Assembly: GCA_003447785.1 (NCBI GenBank)
Contig: DLYJ01000142.1
Coordinates: forward strand, 1 to 6,337
Origin: Treponema sp.
GTDB lineage: Bacteria > Spirochaetota > Spirochaetia > Treponematales > Treponemataceae
Length of the DNA stretch: 6,337 nt
Reading direction: 5' to 3'
Shown here: piece by piece, positions 1 through 6,056 of the stretch
How the letters are laid out: each line of letters opens with the position of its first letter
Numbering within the stretch: position 1 is the first letter of the stretch
Position numbers and translations under genes: made by a program
The notes under the pieces: generated by a model
Told to the model about the DNA's origin: nothing
Databases searched by the model: none
What the model saw: only the letters and a program-made list of their open reading frames with translations

Positions 1-454
1 CGTCCTCATCACGCATAGTGTACCACGAGACTGTTTTGTTGTCATCTCTATTATACTCAAAATTCAACACTGAAATCTGATACACTTTTTCTACATTCCA
101 TGAGTTGCCTTTTTTTGCAGATGTATTTAATAATCGTGCTGACTGTATTTCTGCCCGCTCGCCGAAGTCGTAGTCTTCACTCCTGTTTTGAATTTCAATG
201 TCTGCCTTTTCGCCATCGTTAAATTCAACGCTTACATCAAAAGTCATCTGCATATCCGAAGATGTATCTGCAGGCGGCTCATTGGGCTGAAGTGTAAGGT
301 CCTTAACCTTTTTTTGAATCATCGCTCCGATAAAGTCTTTCAGCGCCAGGTTGGATTCTTTGGTACCCTGGGTAAAAATTCCCTTAAAGGTAACATCACA
401 GCGTGGATTTAAAATAGCCGTAGGCGAAGGTCTTAATGTTGATTTTTGGTTCAT
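1..454 (-). CDS. Rpn-like PD-(D/E)XK nuclease / putative transposase, 3' end cut off by window
   Basis: Reading the minus strand from the ATG at 454-452 gives 151 codons with no stop up to the window edge, so the C-terminus is missing. The protein begins MNQKSTLRPSPTAILNP and continues with RCDVTFKGIFTQGTKES, the typical opening of the recombination-promoting nuclease (Rpn, PDDEXK_2) family. The likely nuclease core follows: Asp73 in FDVSVEF, then Glu87 and Gln89 in KADIEIQNR, matching the D...E-x-Q form of the PD-(D/E)XK site. The segment DFGERAEIQSARLLN (about residues 95-109) fits the helix after the core. A clear AAGGAG ribosome binding site (complement of 462-467) lies 7 nt before the ATG and supports this start. 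Known members are DNA endonucleases that promote RecA-independent recombination, and the family is often multicopy and labelled transposase. The gene is divergent from the ABC importer and probably unrelated to it. Whether the full gene is intact cannot be seen here. Confidence 0.85.
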   Translation of the reverse strand, partial: MNQKSTLRPSPTAILNPRCDVTFKGIFTQGTKESNLALKDFIGAMIQKKVKDLTLQPNEPPADTSSDMQMTFDVSVEFNDGEKADIEIQNRSEDYDFGERAEIQSARLLNTSAKKGNSWNVEKVYQISVLNFEYNRDDNKTVSWYTMRDED

Positions 455-494
455 TCTTTTTCTCCTTAAATAATTATCAAAACTCTCTAACAAA

Positions 495-525
495 TATATA
501 GCTAGTGAAATTCAAAAAATGCCAA
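495..525 (-). promoter_or_regulatory. Possible promoter of the Rpn-like gene
   Basis: On the minus strand, TTGGCA (complement of 520-525) resembles a -35 box. TATATA (complement of 495-500) could serve as a -10 box. The spacer is 19 nt, longer than ideal, and the surrounding sequence is so AT-rich that chance matches are likely. The predicted transcript would start about 35 nt before the ATG at 454. This is a weak call based only on motif resemblance. Confidence 0.3.
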
Positions 526-561
526 ACTATCATGAAAAAAAATTAAAAAAATCTTGTACTT

Positions 562-654
562 CCCCCCGGTCCCGGCTCAGGGGGCGTTGCGGAAACACCA
601 CAGCGAAGCGAGGAGTTGCAGCAAGCACCCGACCCGCGCATGCGGGGGAGCCCC
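562..654. repeat. GC-rich foldable intergenic element, candidate dispersed repeat
   Basis: By hand count 68 of these 93 bases are G or C, while both flanks are runs of A and T. The boundaries are abrupt: TACTT precedes the first C-run and AAACTT follows the last. Several complementary pairs nest. CCCCC (562-566) pairs with GGGGG (644-648), and GGTC (568-571) with GACC (631-634). GGGGC plus TTGC (581-590) pairs with GCAAGC and CCC (621-630), with single-base bulges. A separate small hairpin CCCGC-GCAT-GCGGG lies at 633-646 and competes with the outermost stem. The internal GCGAAGC (603-609) matches a heptamer known to form a very stable DNA mini-hairpin. No convincing reading frame crosses it. 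It resembles non-coding palindromic repeats scattered between bacterial genes (REP/MITE-like), but only one copy lies in this window, so repeat status is inference. ACTT on both sides (558-561, 657-660) could be a target duplication or chance. Confidence 0.5.
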
Positions 655-689
655 AAACTTAAAAAAACAGCACACTTTTTTTATTTGCC

Positions 690-695
690 TATACT
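690..695 (+). promoter_or_regulatory. Possible -10 box of the importer genes
   Basis: TATACT at 690-695 matches five of six bases of the TATAAT consensus. It would start a transcript near 702, giving a leader of about 20 nt before the ATG at 723. No good -35 box lies 16-18 nt upstream; the matching positions (around 667-672) read ACAGCA. Upstream TG lies one base too far away for a standard extended -10. The leader has only a weak AAAGG (701-705), 17 nt from the ATG. If correct, the GC-rich element lies just upstream of the promoter rather than in the transcript. Confidence 0.3.
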
Positions 696-722
696 TCCAA
701 AAAGGTTTATTCTGAACTTACT

Positions 723-1769
723 ATGAAAAAATCAATTATTTCTTTATTTTTTGTTTTGATGGTTTTGCCTCTTGCTTTTGCAGGCGGTAAAAAAGACAAG
801 GCTGCTGAAGTTCCTGTACAGGAAGCTGCAGAAGTTTCGGAAACTGCTCCTGCTGAACAGACTGTAAAAGAAGCCCTGGTTGTTCATTCTGCTGTTCTTA
901 ACGGACCAACTGGTATTCCTAGCGCATACTTCTTTGAAAACAAGCCTGACCTTGGCGGCGCTGAGCTTGAAATTGAAGTTCTGAACGGTGCAAACCTGGA
1001 ACTTCCTAAACTTCTCAAAGGCGAAGTTCAGCTGGGTGTACTGCCTGTTAACGTTGCCGCAAAGGCATTCAATTCAAGTAAGGCTATTACTGCTGTTGCT
1101 GTCATCGGTTACGGAAATGTTTACCTGATTACAACTGATTCAAACTACAAATCCCTTGCTGACCTTAAAGGAAAATCTGTTGCTGTGGCAGGCCAGGGTG
1201 CAACTCCTGACTATATGTTCCGGTACATTCTTGATAAAAACGGTCTGAAGGCCGGCGATGATGCTGACTGTGTAAAACTTGACTATTCAACTCCTAATGC
1301 GGAACTTGCAGCGGCCGTTATTTCGGGAAAATTCCAGTACGCTGTGGTTCCTGAGCCTTTTGCAACTGTTGCAACTTCAAAGACTGCATCTGTAAAACGT
1401 GCCCTCAACCTTTCAGACGAATACGGCAGATTCAATAACGGAAAAAATTATCCCCTTTCACTTCTTGTTGCAAACGCAAAATTTGCTTCAGAAAACAAGG
1501 ATGTTGTAAACGCTTACGTCGATGCTTACGCTCAGGCTGTTGAATGGACTAACGCAAACCCGAACAAGGCCGGCGTTCTCGTTCAGAAAAATACATTGGG
1601 TCTTATGGCTCCTGTTGCCGCCAAAGCAATTCCAAACTGTGCATTTGTATGCAAAGACATTGCAGGGGAGCGACAGTCTATCGAAGACTTTTTGAATATT
1701 TACCTTTCTTTTGCACCTCAGGCAATTGGCGGTAAATTACCATCTGATGAATTTTATTACTCGCGTTAA
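723..1769 (+). CDS. ABC transporter periplasmic substrate-binding protein, NMT1/SsuA-like
   Basis: This 348-residue protein is the likely substrate-capturing component of the importer completed by the next gene. Residues 1-20 form a signal peptide (two Lys, a hydrophobic stretch, then LAFA) with probable signal peptidase I cleavage before GGKKDK. There is no lipobox cysteine, so it is predicted to be soluble in the periplasm. Residues 21-50 are an Ala/Glu/Pro-rich linker. The binding fold starts near residue 52. GPTGIPSAYFFE (61-72) is the expected first ligand-side loop, followed by LLKGEVQLGVLPVNVAAKA (97-115), SLADLKGKSVAVAGQG (144-159) and VVPEPFATV (208-216), all characteristic of the NitT/TauT and NMT1/THI5-like binding proteins. 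Length and order fit the family. Members bind sulfonates, nitrate, riboflavin or thiamine pyrimidine precursors, and the ligand here cannot be read from the sequence. The ATG has the signal peptide directly after it, which fixes the start despite a weak ribosome binding site. Confidence 0.88.
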   Translation: MKKSIISLFFVLMVLPLAFAGGKKDKAAEVPVQEAAEVSETAPAEQTVKEALVVHSAVLNGPTGIPSAYFFENKPDLGGAELEIEVLNGANLELPKLLKGEVQLGVLPVNVAAKAFNSSKAITAVAVIGYGNVYLITTDSNYKSLADLKGKSVAVAGQGATPDYMFRYILDKNGLKAGDDADCVKLDYSTPNAELAAAVISGKFQYAVVPEPFATVATSKTASVKRALNLSDEYGRFNNGKNYPLSLLVANAKFASENKDVVNAYVDAYAQAVEWTNANPNKAGVLVQKNTLGLMAPVAAKAIPNCAFVCKDIAGERQSIEDFLNIYLSFAPQAIGGKLPSDEFYYSR

Positions 1770-1772
1770 TTG
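1767..1772 (+). other. Abutting stop/start junction TAA-TTG, same reading frame
   Basis: The TAA ending the binding-protein gene (1767-1769) is followed at once by TTG (1770-1772), the only plausible early start of the permease-ATPase gene. The two genes share one frame, so this TAA alone separates them. No purine-rich ribosome binding site is visible before the TTG; the preceding bases read ATTTTATTACTCGCG. No ATG or GTG occurs in the first codons of the second gene, and its first in-frame ATG encodes residue 130, deep inside the permease. Re-initiation by ribosomes finishing the upstream gene is the simplest reading. Occasional stop readthrough would give an 849-residue-scale fusion. Confidence 0.6.
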
Positions 1773-3272
1773 AATTTAAAACGAATTAAACCCGCAGTAT
1801 TTTTTATTCTTTCTCTGCTCATAATTCTTTTTATCTGGCAGGCATTAAGTTACCTCGTAAACAGTGAACTTATCCTGCCGGACTTTTTTGCCGTGGCAGA
1901 AAGTTTTGCCACTCTTTTTACGGATAAAACTTTTTATCTTGCCCTGGTTGCAAGCTTTTGCCGTGTTCTTGCAGCATTTTTCCTGTCCGCAGCGGTCGGC
2001 CTTGTCCTGGGTATTTTGTGCGGACTGTCACCTGCGATTCAACAGCTGCTGAGTTTTCCGATTTCATTTATCCGCTCGACGCCGGTTGTTTCCCTGATTT
2101 TAATTGCGGTCTTCTGGTTCCGCACAACTACGATTCCGGTGTTTGCGGCTTTTCTGATGGCAGTTCCCGTAATCATAAGCTCTGTGAGTCAGGGCATTTT
2201 AAATACAAGCCAAAAACTCCTGGACATGGCTCAGGTCTATGGATTTTCTAAAAAACAGAAACTTTTATACATCTATTTTGAAAGCCTACGGCCGTTTTTT
2301 ACCGGAAGCCTGATTTCTTCCTTCGGAATGTGCTGGAAGGTTGTTGCAGCGGGTGAAGTTCTCGTGTTTCCCCGGGAGGGCCTTGGAACGCTACTTCAGA
2401 GTGCGCGCATTCACCTTGAAACTCAGAGGGTCATGGCTTTAACCGCCTGCATTGTTGTTTTGAGCTTTATCTTTGAAAGAATCCTTTCATTCCTGTTAAG
2501 TCACATTCATTTTTCATCAGCGCAAATTCACGGACGCACCGGTAATTTAATTCAACATGGACAAGCCGGTGAGCCTCAGTGCCCGTCAATAACTGTTAAA
2601 AATCTTTTTATGGAACGAGGCGGAAAGGTTTTGTACCGCGGCTTTGAAACACGCTTTGAAAGTGCTTCTGTTACGGCCCTAATTGCTTCCAGCGGAACCG
2701 GTAAAACATCTCTCCTGGACTATATAAGTTCAATTTTGAAAGCGGACGACAAAATCAGCGGCACTGTGGAATTTGACAGAATGCCTGAGATTGCATATAT
2801 CTTTCAGGACGGAAGGCTTCTTGAAAACCTGACTGTGCTTCAGAACGTAATGATTCCGCTGGTAAACCGGTTTGACGAAAAAAGCGCGGAAAAACGTGCA
2901 CGGACCTTTATAAATAAGTGCGGCCTAACAGAAAAAGCACACAGCCCGGTCAAAAGCTTGAGCGGCGGACAAAAGCAGAGGGCCTGCCTTGCCCGGGCCT
3001 TTGCTTACGGCTGTAACATTCTGCTCATGGACGAGCCCTTTAATTCCCTTGATTTACCGTCAAAAATAAATCTGATTCAATTATTAAAAAAACTTCTCAA
3101 AGATGACCCTAAAACCGTCATTTTTGTAAGCCACAATATCAGGGAAATTTCCCTTCTCTGCGACAGGGTTAAAGTTCTTTCAGGCTCCCCGCTGACACAA
3201 AAGGTGAATTCAGATATCGGTGAATTCAACACTCCTGACGCCCTTGAAAGGGCTGTTTTACAAAACCTTTAG
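1770..3272 (+). CDS. Fused ABC importer permease and ATPase, SsuC-SsuB type
   Basis: This 500-residue protein joins two subunits that are normally separate. Residues 1-245 are a binding-protein-dependent permease with hydrophobic segments near 8-30, 60-86, 94-116, 120-138, 178-200 and 222-245. The ATPase-coupling (EAA-like) loop is DMAQVYGFSKKQKLLYIYF (152-170, with Gly158), and CWKVVAAGEVLV (188-199) is typical of SsuC/TauC-like permeases. A polar linker (about 247-272) leads into an ABC ATPase. Its Walker A is ASSGTGKT (306-313), with Ala in the first Gly position, which the general P-loop pattern allows. It has Q-loop Gln346, signature LSGGQ (397-401), Walker B ILLMDEP (417-423), D-loop SLD (426-428) and H-loop His455, so the site looks catalytically complete. 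The ATPase half is compact, about 228 residues, with a short stretch between Walker A and the Q-loop. One gene product forming a homodimer would supply two membrane and two ATPase domains. Start is the TTG abutting the upstream stop; the first membrane segment requires a start about here. Transported substrate unknown. Confidence 0.9.
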   Translation: MNLKRIKPAVFFILSLLIILFIWQALSYLVNSELILPDFFAVAESFATLFTDKTFYLALVASFCRVLAAFFLSAAVGLVLGILCGLSPAIQQLLSFPISFIRSTPVVSLILIAVFWFRTTTIPVFAAFLMAVPVIISSVSQGILNTSQKLLDMAQVYGFSKKQKLLYIYFESLRPFFTGSLISSFGMCWKVVAAGEVLVFPREGLGTLLQSARIHLETQRVMALTACIVVLSFIFERILSFLLSHIHFSSAQIHGRTGNLIQHGQAGEPQCPSITVKNLFMERGGKVLYRGFETRFESASVTALIASSGTGKTSLLDYISSILKADDKISGTVEFDRMPEIAYIFQDGRLLENLTVLQNVMIPLVNRFDEKSAEKRARTFINKCGLTEKAHSPVKSLSGGQKQRACLARAFAYGCNILLMDEPFNSLDLPSKINLIQLLKKLLKDDPKTVIFVSHNIREISLLCDRVKVLSGSPLTQKVNSDIGEFNTPDALERAVLQNL

Positions 3273-3282
3273 TCCTCTTTTG

Positions 3283-3311
3283 TTGTAAAAATGCGCATTG
3301 TGCGGTAAAAT
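3283..3311 (+). promoter_or_regulatory. Possible promoter of the phosphoribosyltransferase operon
   Basis: TTGTAA (3283-3288) and TAAAAT (3306-3311) are separated by 17 nt, matching four and five of six consensus bases for -35 and -10 boxes. A start near 3318 would leave a short leader holding the AAGGA ribosome binding site. The site lies in the 60-nt gap after the importer gene, the longest gap on the plus strand after 723. A weak hairpin CGCA-TTG-TGCG (3294-3304) falls inside the spacer, has no T-run after it, and does not look like a terminator. Readthrough from the importer genes remains possible. Confidence 0.4.
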
Positions 3312-3332
3312 AATAAAAATAAGGACAACAAT

Positions 3333-3935
3333 ATGATTAAAGAATTCTTACCATACGATCAGGTTCGTAACGACGCAATTAAACTTGGACACAAAATTTT
3401 GCAGGAAGGATTTGTTCCTGACATCATTTATTCTTCCCTTCGCGGCGGAGCCTACATGTCAAATGTTATCAGCGAGTATTTTAAACTTGCACTCAAGGAC
3501 AAAAAGCCTGTTCTGTATGCGGCAGTTGTTGCCCGCTCCTATACTGACGTTCAGCAGCATGATGCCATCAGGATTGACGGATGGACATACAGCCCTGAGT
3601 ATCTGCGTCCGGGAGACAAAATCCTCCTGGTAGACGATATTTATGACTCAGGCCGCACCTTGAACTACCTGGTTGAAGTTCTTCTTCAGAAGGGAATTCC
3701 ACGCTCTGACATCAAGGTTGTAGTTCATGACTTTAAGAACTTTACCTTTAAAAAAACTCTTCCAATCAAACCCGACTACTGGTGCCGTAAATTTGACATT
3801 ACAAAACCGGAAGAAGACCGATGGATTCATTACATGAGCCACGAACTTGTGGGTTTGAAAAAAGAAGAACTGGAAGAATACTATTACAAACAGGACGAAG
3901 AACTCCGCGGCATTCTTGGACCGTTCTTTAAGTAA
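3333..3935 (+). CDS. Type I phosphoribosyltransferase, probably purine (Gpt/xanthine-type)
   Basis: The 200-residue protein should transfer ribose 5-phosphate from PRPP to a nucleobase in the cytoplasm, a salvage reaction. The PRPP-binding signature ILLVDDIYDSGRTL (97-110) has the adjacent acidic pair Asp101-Asp102 and the DSGRT loop. SSLRGGAYM (34-42) sits where the pyrophosphate-binding loop is expected, with Arg37-Gly38-Gly39. After the core come PDYWCRKFD (147-155) and RWIHYMSHE (163-171). These resemble the base-contacting hood region of guanine/xanthine enzymes, where WIxxPWE is usual; Pro-Trp is replaced here by Met-Ser. The acidic, lysine-rich tail (about 175-192) is probably helical. 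Length fits the family. The ATG is supported by AAGGA (3321-3325) 7 nt upstream. The secreted-protein gene follows after 21 nt, so co-transcription is likely. Base preference is inference: hypoxanthine, guanine or xanthine are likely, and another base cannot be excluded. Confidence 0.8.
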   Translation: MIKEFLPYDQVRNDAIKLGHKILQEGFVPDIIYSSLRGGAYMSNVISEYFKLALKDKKPVLYAAVVARSYTDVQQHDAIRIDGWTYSPEYLRPGDKILLVDDIYDSGRTLNYLVEVLLQKGIPRSDIKVVVHDFKNFTFKKTLPIKPDYWCRKFDITKPEEDRWIHYMSHELVGLKKEELEEYYYKQDEELRGILGPFFK

Positions 3936-3956
3936 TGCATTGACAGAGAGATTTTT

Positions 3957-6056
3957 ATGATAAAAAAGTTACTGATTGCTGTTTTAGCTTCCTTTTTAAC
4001 CTCTGCAGTTTCTGCCCAGAGAATCATTTCTCCGGTTGCAGGAAACTTTTCCAACAAACAGACTCTTGTACTTGATACAAGCGACGGGGCAGAGTGTTTT
4101 TATTCATTTACGGGAAGCGATCCTTTAACTTCGGGTTTTGCATACGACGGCCCGGTTTTAATTGATACAATCGGACGCGTAACTGTCAGAGTTGCAGTTG
4201 TTTTTGGTGAAAACCATTCGGAAGAAGCGGAAGTTATTTTTAATGTTCAGGAAAACAACCCTTATAACGAAGACTCCGAAGAAAGTTATTTTATCAAAAA
4301 TGTAGCAAACAAAGGAATTTTCACATACACAGAAGACAATCCCTTAAAGATTCCCGCTTCGTTTTCCTACTCCCTGGGTGACGGAGAAAAACCTCAGATG
4401 CCGGGCAAAACCCTTACAATGGACAGCGCAAACGTTTTGTCACGTTTTGTAAGCTGTAGCGTAGCTGAAGGAAACAACTTGTGGCGCTTTGTAATCTTTG
4501 TTCCTGGCGGTGAAGTTGGAGTTTTGTCAAAGCAGTCAGTTCCTTTTAAAATCCAGGACTGGAACACTTTTATCTTTGAAGGCGAAAAATTAATCTATTC
4601 AATTGACGGCGGAGAATGGTCGGCATCTAAAGTGCCTGTAACTCTGGACCGTTCCTTAAAACACAAGATTTCATGGCAGTCGGTTGCCTACGAAAAGGGA
4701 AATCCGGTGCACAACTTTGTTCTTCCGGTTGAACCTAAACTTGTTTCTTCAAAAAACAGCCGCGGTGCCGCAACATTCAGAATTGACGGAGACGTACGCT
4801 ACAGAATGAGCGTCGTATCTTCAAACGCAGCCGGTACAAATTCAACAAACAAGGGACTTATTTCAAGCGCAGTCTTTGACACCTTTGAAGGTGACAATAT
4901 CTGCGGAGAAGCCGTATTTGAACTTTTCTGTGACGGTGTAAGCCAGGGCTTAAAGCGCGCCTACTACGAAGTTGACAGGCAGCCGCCGCTTCCTCCAAAG
5001 TTTAATCCGTCCAACAAGGGCTTTTACTCTCGGGGCAAGGTTGAACTTAAAATCAGCAGCGAGCGCGACACTCAGATTTCCTATTCAATCAGTGCTCCGC
5101 TTAAAGTAAATGATTCTGACTTTGAAGTACGCTCGGCGGAACTGGATAAGATTCAGACCGGAAGTTTTGTTCCGTACAATGATACAATAACACTTTTGAG
5201 CAACAGTGAAGCTCCTGTTTTTTACAAGGTAAAGGCCTTTGCAAAAGACAAGGCAGGCAACACAAGCCTCATGAGCGAGTACCGCGTAATCATTGATGAA
5301 TTCAATTATTACCTGGACTCAAGTGCAACTTCCATGTCACCTGACGGAAGCCGCAAAAATCCTTTCAATTCATTTGAGCAGGCTGTCGGCATTATCAACC
5401 AGGGACGCTTTGCCCACTTCTTTGTAAAGGGTGAATTTACACTTCCTTCAAAGGAGATTCTGATTAATTCAAACTGTGCTTTTACGGCAGTCGCTGAAAG
5501 CACAATTATAATTCCGCCTCAGGGAAGCATTCTGCTGCGCGGGGCAAGCCTTGAAGCACACAATCTGATAATTCAGAAAGAAAGAAGCCAGGCTTTTAAT
5601 TCAAATACAAAGATGGTTACCCTGGAAAACGCAACTGCAAGTTTTTATGACTGTGAAATTCTTTCCCTCTTTGATGAATCTGGAACTGCCTTCTCGGCAC
5701 TTAATTCGGTAATTGAACTTGATTCCACCGGGCTCACGGGACAGGCTGATTCATACATTTGTGCGGTAAGCGGCCAGGATTCAAAAGTATTCTGTAAAAA
5801 CGGACGCGTTTCATGTGTGGCTCAGACAGCAGTAAACTTTAGCGTAAACGGCGGTTTGTTCGAGTGCCGTTCATCGAGCCTCAGAGTAACGGCTCATCTT
5901 GGCCGGATTGCAGAACTGTCTGGAACAAACTCTCGCATGACTGACAATGAAATGACCGGAACCTTTGAAAAGAAGGTCAGGGGAGTTGTACCGGTCTGGT
6001 CTGACAGAGACACCTTGATTCTCGAAGATAAAAATAATTCAAGTACGGGCTTTTAA
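3957..6056 (+). CDS. Secreted multidomain protein with chitobiase-C-like and beta-helix regions
   Basis: I do not recognise this 699-residue protein as a named gene. Residues 1-20 (MIKKLLIAVLASFLTSAVSA) are a clear signal peptide with likely cleavage before Gln21. No lipobox cysteine and no later membrane segment are visible, so it is periplasmic or surface-located. Residues 24-97 match the chitobiase C-terminal-like/FN3-associated beta-sandwich pattern: ISPVAGNFSNKQTLVLDTS, then FYSFTGSDP, then a Y.GPV turn. A second, weaker beta module covers about 205-258 around LIYSIDGGEW. A third covers about 342-447 and ends KVKAFAKDKAGNTS, typical of such repeats. Residues 450-470 (YYLDSSATSMSPDGSRKNPF) are the usual entry to a right-handed parallel beta-helix as in DUF1565/pectate-lyase-like proteins. 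Short strand repeats then continue to about 665. No catalytic residues can be assigned, so binding or a structural envelope role is more likely than enzymatic activity. The ATG has a weak GAGAG (3946-3950) upstream. The stop overlaps the rnhB start. Confidence 0.75.
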   Translation: MIKKLLIAVLASFLTSAVSAQRIISPVAGNFSNKQTLVLDTSDGAECFYSFTGSDPLTSGFAYDGPVLIDTIGRVTVRVAVVFGENHSEEAEVIFNVQENNPYNEDSEESYFIKNVANKGIFTYTEDNPLKIPASFSYSLGDGEKPQMPGKTLTMDSANVLSRFVSCSVAEGNNLWRFVIFVPGGEVGVLSKQSVPFKIQDWNTFIFEGEKLIYSIDGGEWSASKVPVTLDRSLKHKISWQSVAYEKGNPVHNFVLPVEPKLVSSKNSRGAATFRIDGDVRYRMSVVSSNAAGTNSTNKGLISSAVFDTFEGDNICGEAVFELFCDGVSQGLKRAYYEVDRQPPLPPKFNPSNKGFYSRGKVELKISSERDTQISYSISAPLKVNDSDFEVRSAELDKIQTGSFVPYNDTITLLSNSEAPVFYKVKAFAKDKAGNTSLMSEYRVIIDEFNYYLDSSATSMSPDGSRKNPFNSFEQAVGIINQGRFAHFFVKGEFTLPSKEILINSNCAFTAVAESTIIIPPQGSILLRGASLEAHNLIIQKERSQAFNSNTKMVTLENATASFYDCEILSLFDESGTAFSALNSVIELDSTGLTGQADSYICAVSGQDSKVFCKNGRVSCVAQTAVNFSVNGGLFECRSSSLRVTAHLGRIAELSGTNSRMTDNEMTGTFEKKVRGVVPVWSDRDTLILEDKNNSSTGF

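Noticed and set aside
188..412. Plus-strand open frame of 74 codons
   Set aside because: It is antisense to the Rpn-like gene, which has family motifs and a good ribosome binding site; the plus-strand product shows no recognisable features.
562..654. Metabolite riboswitch (such as TPP, FMN or cobalamin) controlling the importer
   Set aside because: I could not find the conserved core motifs of these classes, and the best -10 box (690-695) would place the transcript start downstream of the element.
562..661. Intrinsic terminator
   Set aside because: It lies between divergent gene starts, so nothing upstream needs termination, and the hairpins are not followed by a T-run on either strand.
1958..2251. 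Extra plus-strand open frame within the permease region
   Set aside because: It overlaps the membrane segments of the permease in another frame and shows no ribosome binding site or family features.
2685..2708. Degenerate Walker A motif suggesting a dead ATPase
   Set aside because: Only the first Gly is Ala (ASSGTGKT), which the general P-loop pattern accepts; Lys312, LSGGQ, Walker B and the H-loop His are all present.
3294..3304. Hairpin CGCA-TTG-TGCG as terminator after the importer genes
   Set aside because: The stem is only 4 bp and is followed by A-rich sequence, not a T-run.
3648..3842. Minus-strand open frame inside the phosphoribosyltransferase gene
   Set aside because: The plus strand here encodes the PRPP motif and the hood region; the minus frame is a by-product of codon composition.
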